Part shown: one piece after another, positions 1 through 7,077 of the stretch
How the letters are laid out: every line of letters starts with the position of its first letter
Position numbering within the stretch: position 1 is the stretch's first letter
NCBI GenBank assembly: GCA_022771695.1
Contig: JALEKJ010000015.1
Location: forward strand, 1-64,000
Source of the DNA: Roseburia sp.
Lineage (GTDB): Bacteria > Bacillota > Clostridia > Lachnospirales > Lachnospiraceae
Direction: 5' to 3'
Length of the DNA stretch: 64,000 bases
Made by a program: the position numbers and the translations under genes
Notes under the pieces: model-generated
Told to the model about the DNA's origin: nothing
The model's database searches: none
Seen by the model: only the letters and a program-made list of their open reading frames with translations

Positions 1-2
1 CT

Positions 3-155
3 CAATGGCTTTTTCTGAAATGGCAGTATGACAATGCAAAGAAAGCACTGGATTCATACAATCGCAGAGTGAGGGATTTGAAAGATTTCATAAGACTGGG
101 AAAAGAGGAACTTGAAAAGAGAGAACAGGAGGCAGCAGAGCATGAGAAAAGTTGA
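3..155 (+). CDS. Partial phage protein, C-terminal 50 residues
   Basis: An open frame enters from the left edge and ends at a TGA at 153-155. The visible part is charged and probably helical (it reads QWLFLKWQYDNAKKALDSYN at the start and ends in EHEKS), suggesting a coiled coil. It overlaps the next gene by 14 nt, as is common in phage operons. Too little is visible to assign a function. Confidence 0.6.
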   Translation, partial: QWLFLKWQYDNAKKALDSYNRRVRDLKDFIRLGKEELEKREQEAAEHEKS

Positions 156-501
156 GGGAACTGCAACAATCAGTATAGAAGAACTCGACAGATTGAGAGA
201 GCGTGAGCAATGGTATAACGATTTGAGAGGAAAACTCAAGAACATTGTCGGAAAACTTGACACAGAGGAATATGACAAGGAAATGAAGAAAATAGACGAT
301 TCTCCGGATGATATTTCGGACGAGGAACTGGATGCACTCATAAAACAGGCAGCAGGAACAGTAAAAATCATCTTAAACGGAGAGATTATCAGAAAACTGA
401 TTATTGAGTTCATAGACGATACAAAGAGCGAGGTTCACTATGCAATCAGCGAGATGTCAACAGAGGAACTCAAGGAGATTCCATTGATTATAGGAGGTTG
501 A
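142..501 (+). CDS. Hypothetical phage protein
   Basis: A 119-residue acidic protein starting MRKVEGTATISIEELDRL. I chose the ATG at 142 because AGGAGG sits 8 nt upstream; an in-frame TTG at 112 would lengthen it but has no ribosome-binding site. The first half resembles a short strand followed by a helix (ISIEELDRLREREQWYNDL); the rest is acidic. I do not recognise the family. It ends 3 nt before the methyltransferase gene, so the two are probably co-translated. Confidence 0.65.
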   Translation: MRKVEGTATISIEELDRLREREQWYNDLRGKLKNIVGKLDTEEYDKEMKKIDDSPDDISDEELDALIKQAAGTVKIILNGEIIRKLIIEFIDDTKSEVHYAISEMSTEELKEIPLIIGG

Positions 502-504
502 CAC

Positions 505-1470
505 ATGATTCAGATTTTAGAATTGTTCGGAGGAATCGGTTCACCTCGATGTGCGTTGAGGAATCTCAACATCCCAACAAAAGCAATCGACTATGTGGAA
601 ATCAATGAAAAGGCAGTACGCTCATACAATTCGATGTTTCGTGAGGAACTGGAGTATAAGACGCAGACAGTTGTCGGATGGAACTTGAAACCGGATATAT
701 TGATTCACGGTTCACCTTGTCAAGATGTGAGCATCGCAGGACATCAAGGAAAAGCGACCGGAGAGGAAAGAATCAACAAGGGAGCAGGAAACGACGAGGG
801 GAGTGGCACAAGGTCATCTCTAATGTGGGAGACAATACACATCATCGAGAACATGGGTGAGTGGAGACCAAAATATGTGATATGGGAAAATGTGAAGAAT
901 GTGAAATCGAAGTACATGAGACCGAATTTCGACAGATACATGGTTGAAATGGAGCGTCTAGGGTACACGAATAATTTCGAGGTACTGGATGCAAGAGAGT
1001 TCGGGTTGCCACAGGCAAGAGAGCGAGTGTTCACGGTTTCAGTTCTGAACGGTGAAAAGTTCGAGTTTGATGACCTAATACGGACACCGATGCGAAATCT
1101 GAAAGAGTTTCTTGAGGACGATGTTCCGGACATTTACGATGTCACGCAACCGTCTGTCCTTGCATGTATCGGAGAAAAAGGAATCCGCAGGGCGACAGTG
1201 ATTCATGATTATGCGTACACAATTACAACAAGACAAGACAGGACACCTGCTCAAGTGATAGATAGAGGAGACGGTCGTTTCCGGTATCTGACAGAGCGTG
1301 AGTGTTGGAGGCTTATGGGATATACAGACGAGGATTTTGAAAGAGCAAAGGCAGTCCAAGAGAGAAACGGGAAGTATTACAAAGCACTATATGACCAAGC
1401 AGGGAACAGCATCGCAGTTCCGATATTTGAGAGCATATTCAGAAAGATAATATTGAAAGAGGTCGCATGA
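505..1470 (+). CDS. DNA (cytosine-5-)-methyltransferase, phage-encoded
   Basis: A 321-residue C5 cytosine methyltransferase of the Dcm/HhaI fold. Motif I is LELFGGIGSPR at the N-terminus, motif IV is GSPCQD with catalytic Cys72, motif VI is WENVKNV, motif VIII is QARERVF, and motif X is QAGNSIAVP near the C-terminus. The target-recognition region between motifs VIII and X is short, and the target sequence cannot be read from the protein. AGGAGG precedes the ATG by 8 nt. There is no partner restriction enzyme beside it, so it is an orphan enzyme that probably protects phage DNA from host restriction. Confidence 0.95.
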   Translation: MIQILELFGGIGSPRCALRNLNIPTKAIDYVEINEKAVRSYNSMFREELEYKTQTVVGWNLKPDILIHGSPCQDVSIAGHQGKATGEERINKGAGNDEGSGTRSSLMWETIHIIENMGEWRPKYVIWENVKNVKSKYMRPNFDRYMVEMERLGYTNNFEVLDAREFGLPQARERVFTVSVLNGEKFEFDDLIRTPMRNLKEFLEDDVPDIYDVTQPSVLACIGEKGIRRATVIHDYAYTITTRQDRTPAQVIDRGDGRFRYLTERECWRLMGYTDEDFERAKAVQERNGKYYKALYDQAGNSIAVPIFESIFRKIILKEVA

Positions 1471-1492
1471 GGCGACAGAAAGAGAGGCAAGC

Positions 1493-1972
1493 ATGAGCAA
1501 AGAGGTTCAGACAGCACCTTGCAGATTTTGCGGACAGATGGTGCAAATTGAGGCAGAGGGCAAATTGACAGAGCCACAGGCAGCAGAGGAGGCGACAATG
1601 CACTGCACATGTGCAGAGGCGGTCGAGTATCAGAAAGAAAAGCAGAGAAAAGAGAAAGCAATGAAAAATGTCTCCGTACTGTTCGGAGAGGATGCAGCAC
1701 CGGACAAGAGAATCGGTGAGGACATTGTGAATATCTTAAAGGCAGCAGTCGAGGAGATATACAACGGAGGACTTGCAAAGGTCACTCTGAATCTCAGAGG
1801 AGGTGTAAAGGCTTGCATATCGCAGAACAGCAAGGGAGAAATCAATGTTGAGCGTACAGAGACAAAAAAAACAGAAACTCACAGAGTAAGGAGAGCAGAT
1901 GACAGAGGCTTTTTGCAGATGGTACGAGAGACCATTCAAAGATGTGGCAGAGTGGCAGCAGTCGCAATGTGA
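1493..1972 (+). CDS. Phage protein with N-terminal zinc-ribbon-like cysteines
   Basis: A 159-residue protein. The N-terminus has CRFCGQ (CxxC) followed by CTC about 25 residues later, which could bind one zinc ion. A predicted helix rich in Lys/Glu follows, then a strand-rich middle (VTLNLRGGVKACI). The last 25 residues are read from DNA shared with a second small gene in another frame (1899-2057), so this C-terminus may be less constrained. Function unknown; such small zinc proteins are common in early operons of Firmicutes phages. Confidence 0.65.
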   Translation: MSKEVQTAPCRFCGQMVQIEAEGKLTEPQAAEEATMHCTCAEAVEYQKEKQRKEKAMKNVSVLFGEDAAPDKRIGEDIVNILKAAVEEIYNGGLAKVTLNLRGGVKACISQNSKGEINVERTETKKTETHRVRRADDRGFLQMVRETIQRCGRVAAVAM

Positions 1973-2057
1973 GGAAAACGGGCAATCTTGCGAGGATTGT
2001 CCGGATTTGATAATAAAAGAGGACAAACAGGAGGAGAAAGATGGCGACAGGATATAG
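1899..2057 (+). CDS. Small cysteine-rich phage protein
   Basis: A 52-residue frame starting MTEAFCRWYERPFKDVAEWQ. AAGGAG ends 5 nt before the ATG. It holds cysteines in the order C...C...CEDC, typical of a small metal-binding protein. It overlaps the preceding gene by 74 nt and the following ParB-like gene by 17 nt, in different frames. Its good ribosome-binding site and protein-like composition favour a real gene; the long overlap with its neighbour is the main doubt. Confidence 0.55.
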   Translation: MTEAFCRWYERPFKDVAEWQQSQCEENGQSCEDCPDLIIKEDKQEEKDGDRI

Positions 2058-3513
2058 CGTCATGGACGCATTAAACAAAAACAGCAAGGCAGGGATTGAC
2101 GAATCACCGAGAGCGAGATTCCGCACAAAGGATGTCTCAATCTTCAAGATGTATCGAAACTCTATGAATTTTTACAGTTTGGACGGTATTGAGGAACTGG
2201 CAGGAGACATCCTCATGTACGGTTTGAAACAGAACCTCGAACTCGTATATGAACCATGTGAAAAGGGCGAATATAGGATTGTAGCAGGTGAGAGACGATG
2301 GCTTGCACTGAAAAGACTTGTAGAGCAGGGATATAAAGAGTTTGAGATGGCAACATGCAAACTGACAGCACCGCAGGATGCAGACGAGGAGCAGGTGGAA
2401 ATCATCATCGCAAACGCATACAGAGAAAAGAGCGTCGGAGACATGATTGAGGAGGAACAGCGTCTCAAGGCATCGCTTGAGAGGATGAAAGCAGCAGGAA
2501 AGCAAATCAAGGGATATGACTTGCAGTCCGGACGATTGAGAGAGGTCATTTCCTCGATGCTGCACATGTCAAAGACAAAGATTGCACAGATTGAGGCAGT
2601 GAGCAGCAATTTGATTCCGGAGTTCAAGGAGGAACTGGACAAAGAGCGTCTCACATTCTCCGCAGCATACGAATTGAGTGGGATGACACCGGAGGAGCAG
2701 AAAGAGGCACTTGAGAAGTACAAAACAGACGGAGAACTCACACACAAGGACATCCGTGAGATGAAAGCAGGAAAGGCAGAGCCGGAGCAGGTGTCAGAAT
2801 CAGACACAGCAGGGCAGCAGGACGCAGAAATCGGAATGAATCCTCCGGAGGAGAATCCGGCAGCAGGTGAGGAGTATCAGACACCACATCCGGAGGGAAT
2901 CACATCAATCTGCTATTCATGCACGGAATACGAGACATGCAATGTGAAATCCGGAACATGTACAAAGTGCGACCAGTACAAAAACAGGGCAGAGGCATAC
3001 AAGACGGACGAGCAGAGATATTCAGAGGAACAGGACAGAATCGACAAAGAGACAGCAAAGAAACTCCGTGAGATGGCAGACGAGGAGAAAATGAACAATC
3101 TACCGTCAGACACACAGGAGAATGGTCGAAAAGTGCATCACATAAAACTGGGTGCGACATTCTTTGACGAAGTGGCAGCAGGTGAAAAGACATTTGAACT
3201 CCGAAAGAATGACCGTGACTATAAAAAAGGAGATATTCTTGAAATGATGGAGTTCAAAGATGGAAAGAACACAGGACGAACCGTGAGAGTGCTTGTCACA
3301 TATATTCTGACAGAGTTCACAGGTCTTGAGGACGGATATTGCATCATGGCGACATCTCTGTTGAATGAGAACGGAGAACCGTTTGACAGAGCAGACCTAA
3401 ATCAGATTTGTGCAGATATTAGAGCAAACGGTGACGGGTATGTTGAGGGCGGTGAGGAGTACATCATGATTGAAAATGCAGTCGGAATCATCGCAGGAGG
3501 AAAAGAAGAATAG
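2041..3513 (+). CDS. ParB-like protein fused to DUF3850 (ASCH/PUA-like) domain
   Basis: A 490-residue multidomain protein. Residues ~20-120 form a ParB/Srx-like domain with the nucleotide-binding signature AGERRWLAL near residue 82. Residues ~150-235 hold the ParB-type helix-turn-helix region (HMSKTKIAQIEAVS). A linker rich in Glu/Pro/Gln follows, then four to five cysteines (CYSCTEYETC, CTKC) that may bind zinc, then a DUF3850/ASCH-like domain at ~365-440 (HHIKLGATFFDEVAAGEKTF, ELRKNDRDYKKGD). Phage ParB-like proteins are often regulators or DNA-organising factors; PUA-like domains usually contact nucleic acid. The exact role is unknown. Confidence 0.85.
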   Translation: MATGYSVMDALNKNSKAGIDESPRARFRTKDVSIFKMYRNSMNFYSLDGIEELAGDILMYGLKQNLELVYEPCEKGEYRIVAGERRWLALKRLVEQGYKEFEMATCKLTAPQDADEEQVEIIIANAYREKSVGDMIEEEQRLKASLERMKAAGKQIKGYDLQSGRLREVISSMLHMSKTKIAQIEAVSSNLIPEFKEELDKERLTFSAAYELSGMTPEEQKEALEKYKTDGELTHKDIREMKAGKAEPEQVSESDTAGQQDAEIGMNPPEENPAAGEEYQTPHPEGITSICYSCTEYETCNVKSGTCTKCDQYKNRAEAYKTDEQRYSEEQDRIDKETAKKLREMADEEKMNNLPSDTQENGRKVHHIKLGATFFDEVAAGEKTFELRKNDRDYKKGDILEMMEFKDGKNTGRTVRVLVTYILTEFTGLEDGYCIMATSLLNENGEPFDRADLNQICADIRANGDGYVEGGEEYIMIENAVGIIAGGKEE

Positions 3514-3524
3514 GAGGAAAAGAA

Positions 3525-4133
3525 ATGAGTGACATCAGACGAGGAGAAATATTCTACATCGCACGAGGGGGGGCATCTTGCGGAAGTGAGCAATATGCGG
3601 ACAGACCTGCGGTTGTAGTGAGTAATGACGAGAACAACAAACACTCCGGAATCATTGAGGTGGCATATTTGACCACACAACCAAAAACAGAACTACCGAC
3701 ACATGTGACAATACGCAGCACCGGACGAGTTTCAACAGTCCTTTGTGAACAAGTCACATCAGTATCGGTCGAGCGTGTGAATAACTACATCGGGCAGGTA
3801 TCAGAGCAGGAAATGAAAAACATTGACATCGCCCTCATGATTTCTCTGCAATTAGACGGGGATTCAAAGTCACATAAGCAGTACAACGAGACAATCAAGA
3901 AACAGCAGGAGGAAATTGACGGTCTCAAGAAAGAGATTGAGCAGGTGCAACAGGAATGTGATGACAGAATCGCAGAAATTGAGCAGGAGGCAGCAGTGTA
4001 TGTCGAGGAAAACAGAAAAGTTGCAGAAAGCAGGGAATCAGAGGACATCATCAAGGTAAAGACAGAGCGTGACACATACAAGCAGATGTATGAGAGCCTA
4101 CTGGAGAAGATAATGAGAGGAGGAGCAGCATGA
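3525..4133 (+). CDS. MazF/PemK-like protein with C-terminal coiled coil
   Basis: A 202-residue protein. Residues 1-110 match the MazF/PemK fold: RGEIFYI, GSEQYADRPAVVVSND, the strand TVLCEQVTSVSVERV. This family includes sequence-specific mRNA endonucleases. Residues ~120-200 are a long charged coiled coil (KQQEEIDGLKKEIEQVQQEC), which ordinary MazF toxins of ~110 residues lack. No MazE-like antitoxin is encoded next to it. It lies between a ParB-like and an unknown protein in the early region, so it may be a phage regulator or host-takeover RNase rather than an addiction toxin. Confidence 0.8.
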   Translation: MSDIRRGEIFYIARGGASCGSEQYADRPAVVVSNDENNKHSGIIEVAYLTTQPKTELPTHVTIRSTGRVSTVLCEQVTSVSVERVNNYIGQVSEQEMKNIDIALMISLQLDGDSKSHKQYNETIKKQQEEIDGLKKEIEQVQQECDDRIAEIEQEAAVYVEENRKVAESRESEDIIKVKTERDTYKQMYESLLEKIMRGGAA

Positions 4134-4729
4134 AAAAGAGTTATCTCAAGGCTATATTCATAAACGCAAAGGCAACGGGTGCAAAATACATCGGAGTGAG
4201 AATTGAGACAGAGGGCAGCAGTCGTCCGGAGTGCATCATCAATCCGAGAGAGAATTTCGATGCAAAATACGACTATTACATGCAAGCGTATGACGACGAT
4301 TTGCGTCTGATTGCAACAAAAGGGAAAAAGGACATCAGAATCACAGGAATAGCACAAGGAGACTGTTTTGAGGATATAGAGTATCAGATAATTGCAGAAA
4401 GAGGACAGAACTGGAAAGAACCGATTTCAGATGCAATCGAAAGGGTGTATGAGAAGATGATAAAAGAAACACCTCCAAAGACAGAGGAGGAAAGATTGAA
4501 ATGCGAGCAGATGAAAGAGACAATCAAGGGGATGTTTCTCAATTCAACGAGAACAGCAGCAGAGGCGAGGTTCATTTTTGACAATCTTGAGAAATACGAG
4601 GAATTATTCGAGATTTGCATGAATGGCGATGAACTCCAGTTCAAAAAAGGGATTGTGGAATTGCAGAGGATGCAGAATGAGTATATTTTGCAGGAGGAAA
4701 AGAAAAGGGAGGCAGAACTGAATGAATAA
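4130..4729 (+). CDS. Hypothetical phage protein
   Basis: A 199-residue protein that overlaps its upstream neighbour by 4 nt and the ssb gene by 8 nt, so it is part of the same operon. The N-terminal half looks alpha/beta (YLKAIFINAKATGAKYIGVR), while the C-terminal half is helical and charged (MKETIKGMFLNSTRTAAEAR, ending in EEKKREAELNE). I do not recognise the family. Its place before ssb hints at a role in phage DNA metabolism, but nothing in the sequence shows it. Confidence 0.75.
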   Translation: MKKSYLKAIFINAKATGAKYIGVRIETEGSSRPECIINPRENFDAKYDYYMQAYDDDLRLIATKGKKDIRITGIAQGDCFEDIEYQIIAERGQNWKEPISDAIERVYEKMIKETPPKTEEERLKCEQMKETIKGMFLNSTRTAAEARFIFDNLEKYEELFEICMNGDELQFKKGIVELQRMQNEYILQEEKKREAELNE

Positions 4730-5153
4730 GGTTATATTGATGGGGCGACTGACAAGAGACCCAGAATCACGATATACACAGCAAAACAGTTCGCAGGAAT
4801 CTATGTGTATCACTCGATATACATTAGCGGTTGACAGGAAAGGCAGCAGGAGCGAGGGGCAGCAGTCAGCAGATTTCATTTCGTGTGTGGCATTTGGTAG
4901 AGCCGGAGAGTTTGCAGAGAAGTATTTCCGAAAAGGAACAAAAATCACAATTTCCGGCAGGATTCAAACAGGGTCATACACAAACAGAGATGGTCAGAGG
5001 GTATATACAACCGATGTGATTGTCGAGGAACAGGAATTTGCAGAGAGTAAGAGAGCAGAGGGTCAGCAAGGAGAAAATTCATCATATCCGGACACTGGAG
5101 ACGGATTCATGAATATTCCGGACGGGATAGACGAAGAACTCCCTTTCTCGTAA
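4722..5153 (+). CDS. ssb: Single-stranded DNA-binding protein
   Basis: A 143-residue OB-fold SSB. The N-terminus MNKVILMGRLTRDPE, the FISCVAFGRAGEFAEKYFRK segment and KITISGRIQTGSYTNRDGQR are typical of bacterial SSB. A short flexible linker leads to the acidic tail DEELPFS, equivalent to the DDDIPF tip that recruits replication and repair partners. It would coat single-stranded DNA during phage replication. Length is near the usual 140-175 residues for phage SSBs. Confidence 0.95.
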   Translation: MNKVILMGRLTRDPESRYTQQNSSQESMCITRYTLAVDRKGSRSEGQQSADFISCVAFGRAGEFAEKYFRKGTKITISGRIQTGSYTNRDGQRVYTTDVIVEEQEFAESKRAEGQQGENSSYPDTGDGFMNIPDGIDEELPFS

Positions 5154-5246
5154 GCAATAGAGAGGCAGGTGGCGAGTGTTGGTCTAATAACAAGAGAAAA
5201 ATGCACGGACTACCAACAAGGCGAAAAGGTAAAGGGAGGAAACAGC

Positions 5247-5669
5247 GTGGACGAAGAAAAAGAACTGACACCATTTCAGAAAACACAGATATATCTTGAA
5301 TACTATCGGGAAATGGTGCGATACGCAGAGGAGGCAGTTTCAGAGGTCTCACAAGTATCGAATATACAAAAATACAACATATCAGCAGAAAAGGCTTTCT
5401 TGCAGTCCATCCGTGAGTGTCGTGCAGAAACAATCATCCTACTGGAGCATATAAACAAAGCACTGGAATCACTGAAAAGAGATGCAGAGGCAACAGGTGA
5501 GGGGTACAAATATGACGCACTGGCAGCAGTATATGTCGAGGGCAAGAAATACGAGGACATTGTGAGAGAGACTGGATGCGGAAAGAACTCACCGAAAAAG
5601 TGGTGCAGGGTCATGACAGAGCGTCTGTCAATCAAGATTTTCGGGGCAAAAGCAATCGAAAATAAATGA
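5247..5669 (+). CDS. ArpU/sigma-like late transcription regulator
   Basis: A 140-residue protein from the GTG at 5247, preceded by GGGAGG with 7 nt spacing; an in-frame GTG at 5169 would add 26 residues but has no good ribosome-binding site. The N-terminal half is helical. The C-terminal part (YDALAAVYVEGKKYEDIVRE, then TGCGKNSPKKWCRVMTERLS) looks like a region-4/HTH unit as in ArpU, RinA and other phage late regulators. It is the last early gene, directly before a repeat array, a possible promoter and a terminator, the expected position of a late-gene activator. Confidence 0.6.
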   Translation: MDEEKELTPFQKTQIYLEYYREMVRYAEEAVSEVSQVSNIQKYNISAEKAFLQSIRECRAETIILLEHINKALESLKRDAEATGEGYKYDALAAVYVEGKKYEDIVRETGCGKNSPKKWCRVMTERLSIKIFGAKAIENK

Positions 5670-5683
5670 TATTGATTCAAAAC

Positions 5684-5740
5684 GGGGTAAAAACAGGGTG
5701 AAATGAGGGTGAAAATAGGGGTAAAAAGTGGGTGAACAAA
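5684..5740 (+). repeat. Five tandem GGGT(A/G)AA iterons, 11-12 nt pitch
   Basis: Copies start at 5684, 5696, 5707, 5718 and 5730 and read GGGGTAAAAACA, GGGTGAAATGA, GGGTGAAAATA, GGGGTAAAAAGT and GGGTGAACAAA. The pitch of about one helical turn puts all copies on one face of the DNA. They begin 15 nt after the regulator's stop codon, so they are candidate binding sites for that regulator, or for terminase. Confidence 0.7.
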
Positions 5741-5754
5741 AGTGATTTTTACAG

Positions 5755-5763
5755 TGGTAATAT
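5755..5763 (+). promoter_or_regulatory. Possible extended -10 of the late promoter
   Basis: TGGTAATAT at 5755-5763 fits an extended -10 element (TGn then TAATAT). No -35 consensus is seen 17 nt upstream; that place is occupied by the last iteron, as expected for an activator-dependent promoter. A terminator begins about 20 nt further down. Confidence 0.4.
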
Positions 5764-5783
5764 GATAGCGTGAACAGTTGAGT

Positions 5784-5814
5784 AAGCGATTGCAGTTGAT
5801 GCAGTCGCTTTTTT
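5784..5814 (+). terminator. Rho-independent terminator between early and late genes
   Basis: An 11-bp stem (AAGCGATTGCA at 5784-5794 with TGCAGTCGCTT at 5800-5810, one G-U pair), loop GTTGA, then a run of six T. It ends the early operon or acts as an antitermination point for late transcription. Confidence 0.85.
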
Positions 5815-5823
5815 CTTGCCTGT

Positions 5824-5903
5824 TTGCCCTCCTGTTATACGAGGGCGACAACATGCAGCAATGCGGACGGTTGCCCTCCTCTTGTAGAGATATGAGGACG
5901 ACA
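5824..5903 (+). repeat. Two related copies of a TTGCCCTCCT...GAGG.CGACA element
   Basis: Copy A (5824-5850) reads TTGCCCTCCTGTTATAC and then GAGGGCGACA, with a GCCCTC/GAGGGC hairpin. Copy B (5871-5903) begins TTGCCCTCCTCTTGTAGAG and ends GAGGACGACA. They lie in the non-coding stretch before the HNH/terminase genes, where packaging (cos) or late-transcript control sites are often found. Function unknown. Confidence 0.5.
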
Positions 5904-5944
5904 GAGGCAGCAGGACACAGAGCACGAGAGAGGAGTGAACAGCG

Positions 5945-6430
5945 GTGTTGTTAAAGACATGCAAGGGGTGCGGTAAGTTGATACCACAAACACTCAAGAT
6001 GTGCGAGGCATGTGAGGCAAAGCAACAGTCAAGGTTCGTGACATACAACAACACACGCAGAGACCCAAGAGCAGCAGAGTTCTATGTATCAAAGGAATGG
6101 ATGACACTGCGACCTGCAATCATCAACATCTTTGACAATGTGGATATATACGCACTGTACATCAAGCATGAGGTTATGACATGCGACCATGTACACCACA
6201 TCATTGAACTTGAGGAAGATTGGGAGCAAAGGTTGAACCCACTCAACCTCATACCACTCAACCACTCAACACACAGTACAATCACAGCATTGTACAAGCA
6301 GAGCGAGGCAAGCATGAAAGCAACACAGACGCAGTTGAGAGCACTGATTGAATACCATTTCAAAGAGGCAGGGGGATATGAAAAAGTTTTGAGTGATTCA
6401 TTCCTAGTCACGCCCCCTCTTTTCCTTTGA
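5945..6430 (+). CDS. HNH endonuclease
   Basis: A 161-residue protein starting at a GTG with GAGAGGAG upstream. The N-terminus has two CxxC pairs (CKGCGK, CEACE), a zinc-binding knuckle. The HNH core is CDHVHHIIELEEDWEQRLNP followed by LNLIPLNHSTHSTI at residues ~79-112, with the catalytic His in HHII. HNH proteins directly upstream of terminase are needed for cos cleavage in several HK97-like phages, and that is the likely role. The last 15 residues are hydrophobic and unusual, perhaps a run-on of the frame. Confidence 0.9.
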   Translation: MLLKTCKGCGKLIPQTLKMCEACEAKQQSRFVTYNNTRRDPRAAEFYVSKEWMTLRPAIINIFDNVDIYALYIKHEVMTCDHVHHIIELEEDWEQRLNPLNLIPLNHSTHSTITALYKQSEASMKATQTQLRALIEYHFKEAGGYEKVLSDSFLVTPPLFL

Positions 6431-6477
6431 GAAAACTCCCCACGAGAATTTCAGTATATGAGCATATCTGAAAGGGA

Positions 6478-6494
6478 GTGTCAGAATGTGACAC
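6478..6494 (+). promoter_or_regulatory. Dyad GTGTCA-N5-TGACAC, copy 1
   Basis: GTGTCAGAATGTGACAC is a perfect 6-bp inverted repeat with a 5-nt centre, 42 nt upstream of the terminase small subunit gene. A second copy with a related centre lies at 13007. Possible operator, or a small hairpin in the late mRNA. Confidence 0.45.
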
Positions 6495-6535
6495 AACAGC
6501 GTGAACACTAGACAGAAAGGGGGTTCGATGTTGCT

Positions 6536-7075
6536 ATGGCAGGACAAAGACAACCGACTGATTTGGTGGTTATGAAAGGCAAAAAACACCTCACAAAAGC
6601 AGAAATTGAGGCAAGGAAAAACGCAGAGGTCACAGCACCGAATGACAAGGTGAGACCACCTGCATATTTAACACCGGAGCAAAAGAAAAAGTTCAGAAAA
6701 CTGGCAAAAGAACTCCTTGAAATCAAATTGATTGCGAATGTGGATTGTGATGCACTTGCGAGGTTGCTGATTGCACAAGAGCAGTTCATCGAGATAACAG
6801 AGGAGATTCAGAGAACTCCTTTGATGGTAGATGTTCCGGTTTATGAGATGCAGGAAAATCCGGACACGGGAGAGAGTAAGCGTGTGCAGGTCGGTAAAAG
6901 ACAGGTCGTGAACGGAGAAAGAGAGCGTCTCATGATAATACAAGACCGCTGCATGAAACAGTGCAGACAGGGAGCAGGAGATTTCGGGATGACGGTGAGC
7001 AGCAGGTGTCGTCTTGTAGTTCCAAAGCCACAAGCAGAAAAGCCGGAAAATAAGTTCGCAAAATATGCGACATAA
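6536..7075 (+). CDS. terS: Terminase small subunit (P27 family)
   Basis: A 179-residue protein with the P27-type N-terminus (PTDLVVMKGKKHLTKAEIEA), then the conserved PPAYLTPEQKKKFRKLAKEL and helical oligomerisation segments. TerS recognises the packaging site on phage DNA and regulates the large subunit. AAAGGGGG lies upstream of the ATG. It precedes terL by 2 nt, the standard arrangement. Confidence 0.9.
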   Translation: MAGQRQPTDLVVMKGKKHLTKAEIEARKNAEVTAPNDKVRPPAYLTPEQKKKFRKLAKELLEIKLIANVDCDALARLLIAQEQFIEITEEIQRTPLMVDVPVYEMQENPDTGESKRVQVGKRQVVNGERERLMIIQDRCMKQCRQGAGDFGMTVSSRCRLVVPKPQAEKPENKFAKYAT

Positions 7076-7077
7076 AC

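Noticed and set aside
744..1133. Minus-strand frame inside the methyltransferase gene
   Set aside because: Serine/leucine-rich shadow of a coding strand with strong purine bias. The same reason removes the other long minus-strand frames throughout 1-27915.
5211..5309. Small basic ORF (MHGLPTRRKGKGRKQRGRRK...)
   Set aside because: It runs across the ribosome-binding site and start of the ArpU-like gene in another frame and has no ribosome-binding site. Its Arg/Lys richness comes from AG-rich phage DNA.
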